Positions 18,286 to 27,183 of a DNA stretch of 64,000 bases are shown in pieces (position 1 is the first letter of the stretch; each line of letters opens with the position of its first letter). A program made the translations under genes and the position numbers. The DNA comes from Polynucleobacter finlandensis. Lineage in GTDB: Bacteria; Pseudomonadota; Gammaproteobacteria; Burkholderiales; Burkholderiaceae. The notes below the pieces were generated by a model. That model did not search any database, was not told where the DNA came from, and worked only from the letters and a program-made list of their open reading frames with translations. The DNA lies in assembly GCF_018881755.1 (NCBI RefSeq), contig NZ_JACVPS010000004.1, positions 62,001 through 126,000 on the forward strand. Reading direction: 5' to 3'.

Positions 18286-19644
18286 TCAACCCCCTTTAGT
18301 TTGCACATGCGAAAGAATGGTAGCAACCGCTTGGTCCACTCCAACTGGATTCCATAAGGGCTCAATTAACTGCTTTTTCTGCCAATCCAACCAAATGCGC
18401 TCCAAAGCCATAGCGATGTCACCCTCACCTCCAGCGGCACTTAAATACGATTTTCTATCCAGCAGCATTTGATCCAACTGAGGATTGCGATGCGTAATAC
18501 CCCATATTGGTCGGCCTGCCCAGAGATAGTCATAGAACTTAGATGGAATGTACTCGGCACACCACTCATCATCACCATGAAGCAAAATGAGTACATCTGC
18601 TTCTTGCATTTTTTCGGCTACTCGCTCTCGTCCAGATTTTCCAGTGAGAACATCTTTTTCTAGTCGTCCATGAGCAAGCAAAATATCGGCATAGTCATAA
18701 TTCTTAATTGCCTCAATAGACAGTGAATCCAAAGCGGCCCCATACTCGTGAACACGCAGATGATTTCTTGCCTCTGGATACTTCTGAAAGAGACTATGTG
18801 CGGCTTTTAAAACTGTAGAGAGGGATCGATCATTGGCTAATGAACCAAAATGACATAGATTTAAATACTGCCCATATTGGTGTGCGCTCTTCCGAGCCAT
18901 TTCAACAGGAGGATTTGCACCTGGCATCACTACGAATCCATGGGCATTTCCAGTGGTATTCAAATTGGGGTTACGTACTTTTGCATAATGCAAAGCACCG
19001 TCCGTAAACCACCATACATAATCGGAGTGCTTACAAAGCTGAGCTTCTAAATAATGACGAAACCGAGCGTCTCGATTTTTAGGCTTCTGAAAACCTTGGT
19101 CATTGGGATCCTTGCGGATCACCAAGGGATCATGAACCTCAGAAATTAATGGCAGGCCTGTGGCCTTCTTCAGCCATACCCCAGCCAAATGGGCCGACCA
19201 TGCGCCCCCAATCGAATAGATCACATCGATCTTGCCGGAGCGAATTAAAAAATATCCACGTACAAAGGCTGGAACAGCCCAGGACCACTGACTTGAGTAA
19301 CCCAAGAAGAATTTCTCTAGACCTATCAGTGGGGCCAATACTATCGAAACAGTTCGCGTAAGGAATTTATAAATAAAGCCGCGCCCATATTGATTGGCAA
19401 TCCAATGACGAAAATCGAAACGAAAAGCTGCAGGACCCCAGGCTAAGAACTGCTTATGTGGAAAGCGATGATCTTTTAAGCCGGTAATTGCACTAAACAC
19501 AGTTGGATTGATGCCAGCATCCAGGAAGTATGGAATTTTGTCTGTGATAGTTAAGCTTGCTGCCCGACCATCCATGTTGAATGCATGAGACAGTAGCAGC
19601 CACTTTTTACCGAAGTTCCGACTAATATTTGCAGGCACTGTCAA
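18286..19644 (-). CDS. Glycosyltransferase, GT4-like (GT-B fold)
   Basis: A 452-residue protein with a GT-B layout. The N-terminal domain carries the opening KKWLLLSHAFNMDGRA and VIYSIGGAWSAHLAGVWLKK. The second domain has LCHFGSLANDRSLSTVLKAAHSLF, then ADVLILLHGDDEWCAEYIPSKFYDYLWAGRPIWGI, the usual sugar-nucleotide site of GT4-type enzymes. A hydrophobic patch near residue 100 may be a membrane-associating helix. It is the first gene of the three-gene minus-strand set. Sugar specificity is unknown. Confidence 0.72.
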   Translation of the reverse strand: MTVPANISRNFGKKWLLLSHAFNMDGRAASLTITDKIPYFLDAGINPTVFSAITGLKDHRFPHKQFLAWGPAAFRFDFRHWIANQYGRGFIYKFLTRTVSIVLAPLIGLEKFFLGYSSQWSWAVPAFVRGYFLIRSGKIDVIYSIGGAWSAHLAGVWLKKATGLPLISEVHDPLVIRKDPNDQGFQKPKNRDARFRHYLEAQLCKHSDYVWWFTDGALHYAKVRNPNLNTTGNAHGFVVMPGANPPVEMARKSAHQYGQYLNLCHFGSLANDRSLSTVLKAAHSLFQKYPEARNHLRVHEYGAALDSLSIEAIKNYDYADILLAHGRLEKDVLTGKSGRERVAEKMQEADVLILLHGDDEWCAEYIPSKFYDYLWAGRPIWGITHRNPQLDQMLLDRKSYLSAAGGEGDIAMALERIWLDWQKKQLIEPLWNPVGVDQAVATILSHVQTKGG

Positions 19645-19718
19645 TCTTATATCCCTAAAGTGAGAGAATATGCATTATTCAACGAAAATATTAGTTCATA
19701 TTCTAAGCGATATACGCC

Positions 19719-20648
19719 ATGAGGCACATTAAGGCAAAAATTAAAAGACTCTGTGGACTCTTAATGCCCTCTAGGGATGATGCCTATAAATTCACCCTGA
19801 TTGAAGACAGGCTTTACACAAAAGAACCAGTGTTTGTAAAGAATTCTCGCGTGAAAATTATTAAAAAAAATACCCCAAGAATTGCACTCGAAGTAGCGAC
19901 CTCTTTCGATGAGAACTGCTACCTACTACTACTTCACGAAGATAATTTAGCGCATTTTTTCCACGATATTTTTTTTCCACTTTATGTTGCTTGGAGAATG
20001 AAAAATAAAAAAATATTTGCATCAATTAATGACAAACAATTTTTGAAGGATTTTCTGATTGCAGTTTTCGGAGTTGAAAATGTCTTTTTTTCTAATAGGG
20101 CAACAACATATAAATTTCTCAGCATCACCCCTACTCCCGAAAGCCGGGACCTGAAAGAGTATCCCGATTACATTGAAATCTGTAGGGAGATTAAGAGTAA
20201 GTGTCTATCTAATCTTGATATAGAAGAGCACAGATATAGAAATCTTCTTTATGGTCGCAATGAGTTAGCTCGAAAAAATTTGCTGGAGATCGACTCCGAC
20301 TTTTTACAACAGTTAGACATCGAAAAGGTAGCACTCTCCGAACTGTCATTCAAAGAAACCGTCGAATTGCTATCAGAAGCAAAATCCTTCGTATATATGG
20401 TTGGGGCAGGAGTTTTCTATCTGCTCTTCTTGGACAAAAATGTGAAGGTGCTCGAAATTAATCCCGTAAGAAATAATTCATGGGCGCAAATGTTTGGAAT
20501 GGAAAAACTGTGCCAGCTAAACGTATTCGTAAGCCAAAATACACAGGCAAGTGCACAGCCAGCGCAAGGAGATCAAACTTTAGATAATCACGTTTATTTT
20601 GACGAGAGTATCAAAGAAGAAATTATTGCACTTCTTTCCAAAACCTAA
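19719..20648 (+). CDS. GT61-like / DUF563-type glycosyltransferase candidate
   Basis: A 309-residue protein from a strongly A+T-rich gene. LLLLHEDNLAHFFHDIFFPLYVAW near residues 68-91 resembles the NxxHFxxDxLxPL block of GT61-type capsular transferases. The C-terminal LLSEAKSFVYMVGAGVFYLLFL and VLEINPV correspond to the G-G-A...N block of that family. It stands alone on the plus strand between minus-strand sets, divergent from the GT4-like gene and with one base between its stop and that of the convergent fkbM gene. Composition suggests acquisition by transfer. The family call is moderate and its substrate unknown. Confidence 0.55.
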   Translation: MRHIKAKIKRLCGLLMPSRDDAYKFTLIEDRLYTKEPVFVKNSRVKIIKKNTPRIALEVATSFDENCYLLLLHEDNLAHFFHDIFFPLYVAWRMKNKKIFASINDKQFLKDFLIAVFGVENVFFSNRATTYKFLSITPTPESRDLKEYPDYIEICREIKSKCLSNLDIEEHRYRNLLYGRNELARKNLLEIDSDFLQQLDIEKVALSELSFKETVELLSEAKSFVYMVGAGVFYLLFLDKNVKVLEINPVRNNSWAQMFGMEKLCQLNVFVSQNTQASAQPAQGDQTLDNHVYFDESIKEEIIALLSKT

Positions 20649-20649
20649 C

Positions 20650-21369
20650 TTATTGAAGTGCTGACTTGTGAATAAATAGGCCATCAGTCCAGCCTGCCAA
20701 ACCCTCTTGGTAATGGAATTGATAAAGTGAGACCAATACAAAGTCATGATCTAACAAGAAATCGTATACCTCTGAAAATCTTGGTACATTTTTATACATC
20801 TCAGAAAAAATGATTTCAAAATAAAGTAGCTTCACTTTGTTAGCAAGAATTGATTCCTTCGCGCCTTTAATAACCTCAAAGTCAAATCCCTGAGCATCGA
20901 TTTTCAAAATATCAATTTTTGCAATGGAATTTTCAGTGCAAAACTGATCAATAGTCTTCACTGACACTACAGCCTGTCCGACAATCTCGCCACTGCCGCC
21001 GCTGCCCATCTCTAAAAATGAATTCATATCAGAGCTTGAGTTCTCGAATAAAGTCATCTCTCCGCTCTGAGCTCCTAATGCCATTTTATAAGGGCTAACG
21101 TTAGTATAAGCATTGGCTTTTTGCTCTAGCAAGGCAAAGGCTTTACTGCTTGGCTCAAAAGAATACATTGCAGCATCGGGAAAGTATTTTTTAAATCTTT
21201 CGATGGATTGGCCTACGTTTGCTCCCACGTCAAATATCACCAGATCACTACCTTGTACTCGTCTTGCCATATCACACAGAGGATCTTTGCCAAGACCTTC
21301 ATTGTCGAAATGGGTTAAAGCAGATGCAATTTTTCGGGCGTATTTATTAAATTTTGATTTAAATGACAT
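20650..21369 (-). CDS. FkbM family SAM-dependent methyltransferase
   Basis: A 239-residue O-methyltransferase-type protein. The SAM motif VIFDVGANVGQSIERFKKYFP lies near residue 45, MYSFEPSSKAFALL near 70, and the diagnostic IDILKIDAQGFDFEVIKGA near 150, followed by LLYFEIIFSEMY. FkbM-family enzymes methylate sugars or polyketides; in glycan loci they usually methylate surface sugars. It sits 12 bases downstream of pyrB on the same strand, so it probably rides on the pyrimidine operon transcript. It marks the edge between the core operon and the glycan region. Confidence 0.85.
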   Translation of the reverse strand: MSFKSKFNKYARKIASALTHFDNEGLGKDPLCDMARRVQGSDLVIFDVGANVGQSIERFKKYFPDAAMYSFEPSSKAFALLEQKANAYTNVSPYKMALGAQSGEMTLFENSSSDMNSFLEMGSGGSGEIVGQAVVSVKTIDQFCTENSIAKIDILKIDAQGFDFEVIKGAKESILANKVKLLYFEIIFSEMYKNVPRFSEVYDFLLDHDFVLVSLYQFHYQEGLAGWTDGLFIHKSALQ

Positions 21370-21381
21370 TTGATTTCTTGG

Positions 21382-22350
21382 TTAATTTCCAGCCACAATT
21401 GACATCACTGCCATGCGCACAGCAATCCCAAATGTAACTTGATTCAAAATGACAGATTGGGGGCCATCAGCAACAGCTGAGTCAATTTCAACGCCGCGAT
21501 TCATTGGGCCTGGGTGCATGACAATGGCATCTGATTTTGCCAATGCCAAACGTTCTGGAGTAAGGCCATACTGCTTGAAGAACGCCGCGCCCTCGGGAAC
21601 TTGGCCAGCCTCCATACGCTCTTTTTGGATCCGTAAAGTCATGACTACATCAACCCCCCTAAGACCCTCTTCGATGCTATGGAAGACCTTAACCCCAAGC
21701 ATATCTAAATCACTAGGCAAAAGGCTTTCTGGCCCGATTGCACGAATATCAGTACAGCCTAGAGTGCGTAATGCGCAAATATTGGATTTGGCAACCCTAC
21801 TATGAACAATGTCGCCAATAATGGCGACCTTCAGCCCAGAGAAATCTTTCTTAAAGTGGCGCATGGTGTACATATCCAACAGGCCTTGGGTAGGATGCTG
21901 ATGACTACCATCGCCCGCATTCACCACATGAACATGCGGCGGTACATGTTGAGCAATTTCAATTGGCGCCTTAGAAACACTGTGGCGCACAACAAATATA
22001 TCCGCCTGCATCGCCACTAAGTTATCGATGGTATCTAACAAACTCTCACCCTTAGCGGTTGAAGAAGTCTGGATATCCAAATTAATCACGTCGGCCGATA
22101 AGCGCTTGGCCGCAATCTCAAAAGTAGTCCGAGTACGTGTAGAGTTTTCAAAAAAGAGATTGAAGACGCTCTTGCCACGCAGTAAGGGAACTTTTTTCAC
22201 CTCTCTAGAGGGGTCGGTCACACTGACAAACTGCTGTGCAGTATCTAAGATATGGATAAGCTGCTCTCTAGGCAGACCCTCAAGGGTCACAAGATGCGTT
22301 AAATCACCTGCAGCATTGAATTGATTAAATGGTTGAATAAACTCACTCAT
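21382..22350 (-). CDS. pyrB: Aspartate carbamoyltransferase catalytic subunit
   Basis: This enzyme joins carbamoyl phosphate and aspartate, the committed step of pyrimidine synthesis. The carbamoyl-phosphate loop [12 protein letters not shown] is present near residue 70, with [16 protein letters not shown] and the C-terminal [13 protein letters not shown]. At 322 residues it is a complete catalytic chain. No pyrI follows. Its ATG overlaps the pyrR stop as TGATG. The usual next gene in this order, pyrC, is missing; an FkbM methyltransferase takes its place. Confidence 0.97.
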   Translation of the reverse strand: MSEFIQPFNQFNAAGDLTHLVTLEGLPREQLIHILDTAQQFVSVTDPSREVKKVPLLRGKSVFNLFFENSTRTRTTFEIAAKRLSADVINLDIQTSSTAKGESLLDTIDNLVAMQADIFVVRHSVSKAPIEIAQHVPPHVHVVNAGDGSHQHPTQGLLDMYTMRHFKKDFSGLKVAIIGDIVHSRVAKSNICALRTLGCTDIRAIGPESLLPSDLDMLGVKVFHSIEEGLRGVDVVMTLRIQKERMEAGQVPEGAAFFKQYGLTPERLALAKSDAIVMHPGPMNRGVEIDSAVADGPQSVILNQVTFGIAVRMAVMSIVAGN

Positions 22351-22853
22351 CAGTCGCGATCCTCAAGTTGAAAGGTGAATTTACCGTCGGTATTTTTTTC
22401 CAAGACAAGTACTTGGTGATCAGGGGCTTGCACTTTCTCGCCCACGAAATCTGCAGAAATAGGTAGCTCACGATTATCCCGATCTGCCAATACCATCAAC
22501 TCCACTTTGGCTGGTCGACCAAAGTCAAATAATTCATTTAGTGCAGCACGTACAGTTCTGCCTGTTAGCAAAACATCGTCAATCAAAATAAGATGTGCGC
22601 TGTTCACGTCATAAGGCAACTGGGTGGGCATTGTTTTAGCGGTCCGAATTGCAGTCATGCCTTTTTCAGCGTAGTCATCACGATGAAAGGCGACATTAAT
22701 GACCCCGTAATGAGGTAATTCCAAATCAGCAGCCAGACGCTCAGCAATCCATGCTCCGCCCATGGCTAAACCAGCCAGTTCAAAAACTTCCCCTGACGCC
22801 TTGCGCTTGCGCAAAACTTCTAGCAACTTTAGATAGGACTGCTCAGCATTCAT
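22350..22853 (-). CDS. pyrR: PyrR-type uracil phosphoribosyltransferase / pyrimidine regulator
   Basis: A type I phosphoribosyltransferase of 167 residues with the PRPP-binding loop [18 protein letters not shown] near residue 90 and the N-terminal [13 protein letters not shown]. In Gram-positive bacteria PyrR binds pyr mRNA and also makes UMP. In betaproteobacteria the homologue precedes pyrB, but its regulatory role is less certain. No PyrR-type anti-antiterminator was recognised upstream. It starts 11 bases after ruvX and is coupled to pyrB. Confidence 0.93.
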   Translation of the reverse strand: MNAEQSYLKLLEVLRKRKASGEVFELAGLAMGGAWIAERLAADLELPHYGVINVAFHRDDYAEKGMTAIRTAKTMPTQLPYDVNSAHLILIDDVLLTGRTVRAALNELFDFGRPAKVELMVLADRDNRELPISADFVGEKVQAPDHQVLVLEKNTDGKFTFQLEDRD

Positions 22854-22864
22854 CTCAACTTATC

Positions 22865-23272
22865 CTAATTCTTCTCATGAAAGTACTGCTCCAAAATCAA
22901 GGCAGCAGACTGTGCATCCAAATTGTCCCGCATCTCTGGATTTCCCTTCAAAATAGCTGAGGTATAGCGTTCATCCACCCAATCGACCGGCAGATGAAAG
23001 CGTCCGTTGAGCTGATTCCCAAACCTCTGGGCCTTTGCTGTCATTTCATGGGGTACGCCATCAGGATGTCTTGGGAGACCAACAACCAATTGATCAGGCT
23101 GCCATTCCTGAATTAGGGCCCCAATAAGCCTAAAACGAGTGTCATCGCCATTTTCAGCAATGGTTTGTATAGGCTGCCCAGCTTTAGTTACCGTATTTCC
23201 AATAGCCACCCCAATTCTGCGAGTGCCATAGTCAAAAGCCATTACTGTGAGGTCTTTTTTCGCCTCAGGCAT
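22865..23272 (-). CDS. ruvX: Putative pre-16S rRNA nuclease / Holliday junction resolvase-like YqgF
   Basis: An RNase H-fold protein of about 135 residues implicated in 16S rRNA 5'-end maturation. The first catalytic acid is in AFDYGTRRIGVAIG near the N-terminus, QLVVGLPRHPDG follows in the middle, and DERYTSAIL carries another acid. The chosen ATG at 23272 lies within the yqgE stop region (ATGCCTGA), an 8-base overlap. An upstream in-frame start at 23305 would deepen the overlap. The pair yqgE-ruvX is conserved across proteobacteria. Confidence 0.93.
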   Translation of the reverse strand: MPEAKKDLTVMAFDYGTRRIGVAIGNTVTKAGQPIQTIAENGDDTRFRLIGALIQEWQPDQLVVGLPRHPDGVPHEMTAKAQRFGNQLNGRFHLPVDWVDERYTSAILKGNPEMRDNLDAQSAALILEQYFHEKN

Positions 23273-23921
23273 GTCCTGCCTCGCCAGAGAGGTGAGAAGG
23301 ATCAAAACCGAGATGGCTCATAGTCCGCTCGTAGCGCTGGCTAGAAGGGGTATTGAAAATAATCTCTGCCATCTCCTCACGGCTCAAGGGAACATTAATC
23401 CAGCCGTTGAGCGCAATTTCTTCTTCTAGCTGCCCTGCTCCCCAACCGGAATACCCAAGGGTCATTTGAAAATGCTTTGGGCCTTGACCATTGGCGACCG
23501 CTTCTAAAACATCCTTGGAGGTAGTCATGGTGAGGCCCCCTGGCACTGCAAGGGATGATGAGTAGGCACATTCAGGGTTTGGCTCGTGCAAAACAAAGCC
23601 TCTTTCAATCTGTACTGGCCCGCCAAAATAAACTGGTTGCTGAAGTAAAGGGGCTATTTCAAGTTTGAGTTCAATTTTGTCAAACAGGGTTGCTAAATCA
23701 ACCTCGGTTGGTCGATTCACCACTAAGCCCATGGCGCCCTTCTCTGTATGCTCGAACAGGTAAATCACAGAGCCTGCAAAATTCTCATCCACCATGCCAG
23801 GCATAGCAATTAAAAACTGATTTGCCAGATGATCGGCGGAATAGGAGATGGATGACCCCGCACTTGGGGTTTGGGTGGGTTTTAGTGCTGCGCCCACAGG
23901 GGCTTTCTTAGCCGAGCTCAT
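23265..23921 (-). CDS. YqgE/AlgH family protein (DUF179)
   Basis: A 218-residue cytoplasmic protein of unknown activity. After a low-complexity N-terminal stretch of about 28 residues, the conserved core begins at HLANQFLIAMPGMVDENFAG. VIYLFEHTEKGAMGLVVNRP follows, with VYFGGPVQIERGFVLH and the C-terminal LGYSGWGAGQLEEEI, all hallmarks of the family. It is the first gene of yqgE-ruvX-pyrR-pyrB. Family members are called transcriptional regulators of alginate genes in Pseudomonas, but this is not a reliable functional label here. Confidence 0.92.
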   Translation of the reverse strand: MSSAKKAPVGAALKPTQTPSAGSSISYSADHLANQFLIAMPGMVDENFAGSVIYLFEHTEKGAMGLVVNRPTEVDLATLFDKIELKLEIAPLLQQPVYFGGPVQIERGFVLHEPNPECAYSSSLAVPGGLTMTTSKDVLEAVANGQGPKHFQMTLGYSGWGAGQLEEEIALNGWINVPLSREEMAEIIFNTPSSQRYERTMSHLGFDPSHLSGEAGHA

Positions 23922-23952
23922 GTAGGTTTATTTTACCGAATTTACTGATTCA

Positions 23953-24762
23953 CTAGATCTTTCCGGTAGCCCAATAAGCGAACAGGCCAATTGCCTCATG
24001 GGTCAGCTTATGCCAATTCTGAATCCCATCCTCCAGATCAAATGAAGCCCACCTCAAAGTGGAAGCAGTTTGATAATCCACTGGCACCGGAACCACCTGG
24101 ATCCCCTGTTTTTCGAAAATCTTCACAGACCGATACATGTGACTTGCGGAAGTAATTAAAAGCCAAGGCTTTAGGGCCCCATCGGAATTCTTTTCGCCGA
24201 ACTCGCCAATCATCGGCTTCATGTACAAAACGTTCTCATAGGTATTGCGAGATTGATTCTCATAATGAGCCGATTTATCTGCCAAACCCTGCTCAGCAAT
24301 CAATTGCTTAAAGGCATCCGCCTCTGATACCCCCTTGGGGGATAGGCGCCCTGAGAAGCCACTAAATATAAAAGGTAAATTTGGGTATTTACGTATGAGC
24401 TCAAATGCCTTAGTTACACGCTCCGCTGCAGCGCCAATTGAAATCTCGCCACGATCTACGGCAATTTCACCACCCTCGATTGCGCCACCCAAAATGATGA
24501 TCCCACCAATATCTTTCTCTGAAATTTGAGCCAAATTGGTCTTTGGAACAACGTCCTCAAGCGCCCGTAAAAATATTTCCGATGTCGGCAACCACCCTAC
24601 CAGCAGTAGATCCAGCAAAGCAAGCAGCAGAAAACGCTTACATAGATGAGATTTTCTCAAACCCAGAAATAAGAGACTCAGAACCACAAAGACAATAACC
24701 CAATTTAATGGCTCAATGCAAAACTGCACAGCCTTTGAGACTATAAAAAATAATGTATCCAT
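23953..24762 (-). CDS. YdcF/ElyC-like membrane protein (DUF218)
   Basis: A protein of 269 residues from the ATG at 24762; a TTG at 24804 would add 14 residues. Two N-terminal hydrophobic segments (about residues 5-40 and 44-60) precede the DUF218 domain, recognised by IGGIIILGGAIEGG, a ...SRNTYENVLYM segment and LLITSASHMYRSVKIFEKQG. The E. coli homologue ElyC affects peptidoglycan and envelope integrity through an unclear mechanism. It is divergent from the photolyase gene across about 63 bases and ends 31 bases upstream of yqgE, on the opposite side of a short gap. Confidence 0.85.
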   Translation of the reverse strand: MDTLFFIVSKAVQFCIEPLNWVIVFVVLSLLFLGLRKSHLCKRFLLLALLDLLLVGWLPTSEIFLRALEDVVPKTNLAQISEKDIGGIIILGGAIEGGEIAVDRGEISIGAAAERVTKAFELIRKYPNLPFIFSGFSGRLSPKGVSEADAFKQLIAEQGLADKSAHYENQSRNTYENVLYMKPMIGEFGEKNSDGALKPWLLITSASHMYRSVKIFEKQGIQVVPVPVDYQTASTLRWASFDLEDGIQNWHKLTHEAIGLFAYWATGKI

Positions 24763-24825
24763 ATGAAGAAGGATATTACCCTGTCGCTCAAGCACGCCAA
24801 TCAAATAAGCCCTAAGATAGTGGCT

Positions 24826-26304
24826 ATGAAAAAAGTACTGGTTTGGCTACGTCGTGATCTGCGTCTTTATGACAACACAGCCCTTCATCACGCTCTCCAG
24901 CAAAACAATCAAGTCTGGCTAGCCTTTATTTTTGATATTGGCATCCTCAAACCCCTCATACAAGGGGAGCTAGATCAAGATGGGCTTAAGCATGATCGGC
25001 GAGTAGACTTTATTTGGCAAGGCATTCAAAAGATTGATGAGGAACTGCGCCAACAAGGTGGTGGTCTGATCATTCGCTATGGCAATCCCACGGAACGCAT
25101 TCCCCAGATCGCTCGTGAGCTTGGTGTAGATGCTGTATTTACCAATCGTGATTACGAACCCTCTGCCATTGCTCGCGATGAAATGGTTAAAGATAAATTG
25201 TCTGAGCTCGATATTGAATTTGAAGATTTCAAGGATCAGGTCATCTTTGAGAAAAAAGAAATCCTCACCAACTCGAATACTGTCTTTTCGATCTTTACAC
25301 CCTACAAAAATAATTGGCTGAAGACGCTTCGAGAACAAGACTTAGCTGCTTATGATTGCACTCCCAAGAACAATCAATTTGCACCCATTCCAAAAAAACT
25401 CGATTCACCATTGCCAAGCCTTAAATCAATGGGATTTGCAAAAACTGGTATTGAGTCCTATTTGCCACCAGGCTCTGATGGTGGACAACATTTTTTGGAA
25501 GACTTTCTCCCGCGCATTGATCAATACCAGATTGGCAGAGACTTTCCGGCCATCAAAGGTGTTAGCTACCTGTCCACCCATTTACGCTTTGGCATGCTAT
25601 CGATTCGAGGTCTGGTCCGGGAGACCCATCGCCGTATGCTTGCTGGCAGCATGGGTGCCACCATTTGGTTAAGCGAACTCATCTGGCGTGATTTTTATTT
25701 CATGATTCTGGCCAATCATCCCAGGCTTGCCGATGGTGTTTCCTTCAAACCAGATTACAACAATATTCAGTGGGAAAGTGGCTCGATTGCCAAAAAACTC
25801 TTTACCGCCTGGTGTGAAGGCAAGACCGGCTATCCACTAGTAGATGCAGCCATGCATCAACTCAATCAAAGCGGCTATATGCACAATCGACTGCGCATGG
25901 TCGTTGCTAGCTTTTTAACAAAGGATCTGGGCATTGACTGGCGCTGGGGTGAGGCCTACTTTGCAGAGCATCTAAACGACTTTGAATTTTCCTCTAATAA
26001 TGGCGGCTGGCAATGGGCTTCATCATCGGGTTGTGATGCTCAGCCATATTTCAGAATTTTTAATCCCATCACACAGTCTGAAAAATTTGACCCTGAGGGT
26101 AAATTTATTCGCAGATATTTACCTCAACTAGAAAAACTTTCAAAAAAATCTATCCACGCACCCTGGGAAGCCGGCCATATTGAGCTAGAAGCTGCGGGAA
26201 TATTGCTGGGGCGAGACTACCCATTGCCTGTCGTCAACCATGATGAAGCGCGCAAGAAAACCTTGGTGCGCTATAGCGTCGTTAAAAAAGTTAGTGCCGA
26301 ATAG
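24826..26304 (+). CDS. phrB: Deoxyribodipyrimidine photolyase
   Basis: A DNA repair flavoprotein that uses blue light to split cyclobutane pyrimidine dimers. The start at 24826 gives MKKVLVWLRRDLRLYDN, the conserved photolyase N-terminus; 21 in-frame upstream codons are probably untranslated. The FAD-binding C-terminal domain contains STHLRFGMLSIR, WLSELIWRDFYFMIL, RMVVASFLTKDLGIDWRWGE and NNGGWQWASSSGCDAQPYFRIFNP, all characteristic of class I CPD photolyases. The length of about 492 residues is normal. Such a gene fits a sunlit surface-water organism. Confidence 0.96.
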   Translation: MKKVLVWLRRDLRLYDNTALHHALQQNNQVWLAFIFDIGILKPLIQGELDQDGLKHDRRVDFIWQGIQKIDEELRQQGGGLIIRYGNPTERIPQIARELGVDAVFTNRDYEPSAIARDEMVKDKLSELDIEFEDFKDQVIFEKKEILTNSNTVFSIFTPYKNNWLKTLREQDLAAYDCTPKNNQFAPIPKKLDSPLPSLKSMGFAKTGIESYLPPGSDGGQHFLEDFLPRIDQYQIGRDFPAIKGVSYLSTHLRFGMLSIRGLVRETHRRMLAGSMGATIWLSELIWRDFYFMILANHPRLADGVSFKPDYNNIQWESGSIAKKLFTAWCEGKTGYPLVDAAMHQLNQSGYMHNRLRMVVASFLTKDLGIDWRWGEAYFAEHLNDFEFSSNNGGWQWASSSGCDAQPYFRIFNPITQSEKFDPEGKFIRRYLPQLEKLSKKSIHAPWEAGHIELEAAGILLGRDYPLPVVNHDEARKKTLVRYSVVKKVSAE

Positions 26305-26336
26305 CTTCGTATTTGGTTTCCCCTTTAATATAGGGT

Positions 26337-27176
26337 ATGAATAAGATTTACGCTATTGGCGATATACAAGGATGCGCCCCATCCCTCAAAAGCCTCATCA
26401 AGAAAATACCTAAAGAATCAAAAATGATTTTTCTGGGAGATCTTGTTAATCGTGGTCCAAGCTCACTTGGAACGCTTCGTCAGCTTAAGTCCCTCCAAGA
26501 GCAAGGTCGTGCTGAATGTATCTTGGGTAATCATGATTTGCATCTACTGGCAATCGATGCCGGCCTTCGCAAGACCAAAGGCCTGGATACTGTCAGTAGC
26601 ATTCTCCGTGCCCCCGATCGAGCTGAGTTAATTCATTGGCTGCGCCATCGACCCATGGCTTTAAGTAATGGCAAAGTCATTACGGTTCATGCCGGAATTC
26701 TGCCGCAATGGGACCTTCAGCAAACTATCGAGTGCGCACAAGAAGTTGAAAAAGCTTTGCGGAAAAAATCCTATGTTGATTTTCTGGCTAATATGTATGG
26801 CAATGCCCCCAATAAATGGAGTAATTCCTTAAAAGGTAGCGAACGTCTGCGCGTAATCACTAATGCTCTAACCCGTTTGCGTTTTTGCACCCCCACAGGG
26901 CAAATGGAATTTGAAAGCAAAGAAGGTCTGGAGAATGGGCCTAAGGGATACATTCCTTGGTTCAAAGTTCCAAAGCGTAAAACCCAAGATGCTTTGGTTT
27001 ATTTCGGGCACTGGTCTACCTTGGGTTTAATGAGGCGAAACAATGTCATTGGGCTCGATACGGGTTGCGTCTGGGGTGGCAAACTTACCGCTATGGAAAT
27101 CCCAGACTCAGGCAAAGACTCTAAGAAACTAGAAATCATTCAAGTAGACGGCTACGACCATCCCTTGAGGATGTAA
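26337..27176 (+). CDS. apaH: Bis(5'-nucleosyl)-tetraphosphatase, symmetrical
   Basis: ApaH hydrolyses Ap4A to two ADP and can remove Np4 caps from RNA. The metallophosphatase motifs are all visible: GDIQGC near residue 8, FLGDLVNRGP near 33, LGNHDLH near 62, and HAGILPQWD near 117. YFGHWSTLGL and GLDTGCVWGGKLTAM fix the ApaH subfamily. At 279 residues it has normal length. It follows phrB by 32 bases on the same strand and converges on hemL. Confidence 0.96.
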   Translation: MNKIYAIGDIQGCAPSLKSLIKKIPKESKMIFLGDLVNRGPSSLGTLRQLKSLQEQGRAECILGNHDLHLLAIDAGLRKTKGLDTVSSILRAPDRAELIHWLRHRPMALSNGKVITVHAGILPQWDLQQTIECAQEVEKALRKKSYVDFLANMYGNAPNKWSNSLKGSERLRVITNALTRLRFCTPTGQMEFESKEGLENGPKGYIPWFKVPKRKTQDALVYFGHWSTLGLMRRNNVIGLDTGCVWGGKLTAMEIPDSGKDSKKLEIIQVDGYDHPLRM

Positions 27177-27183
27177 AAAAGTC

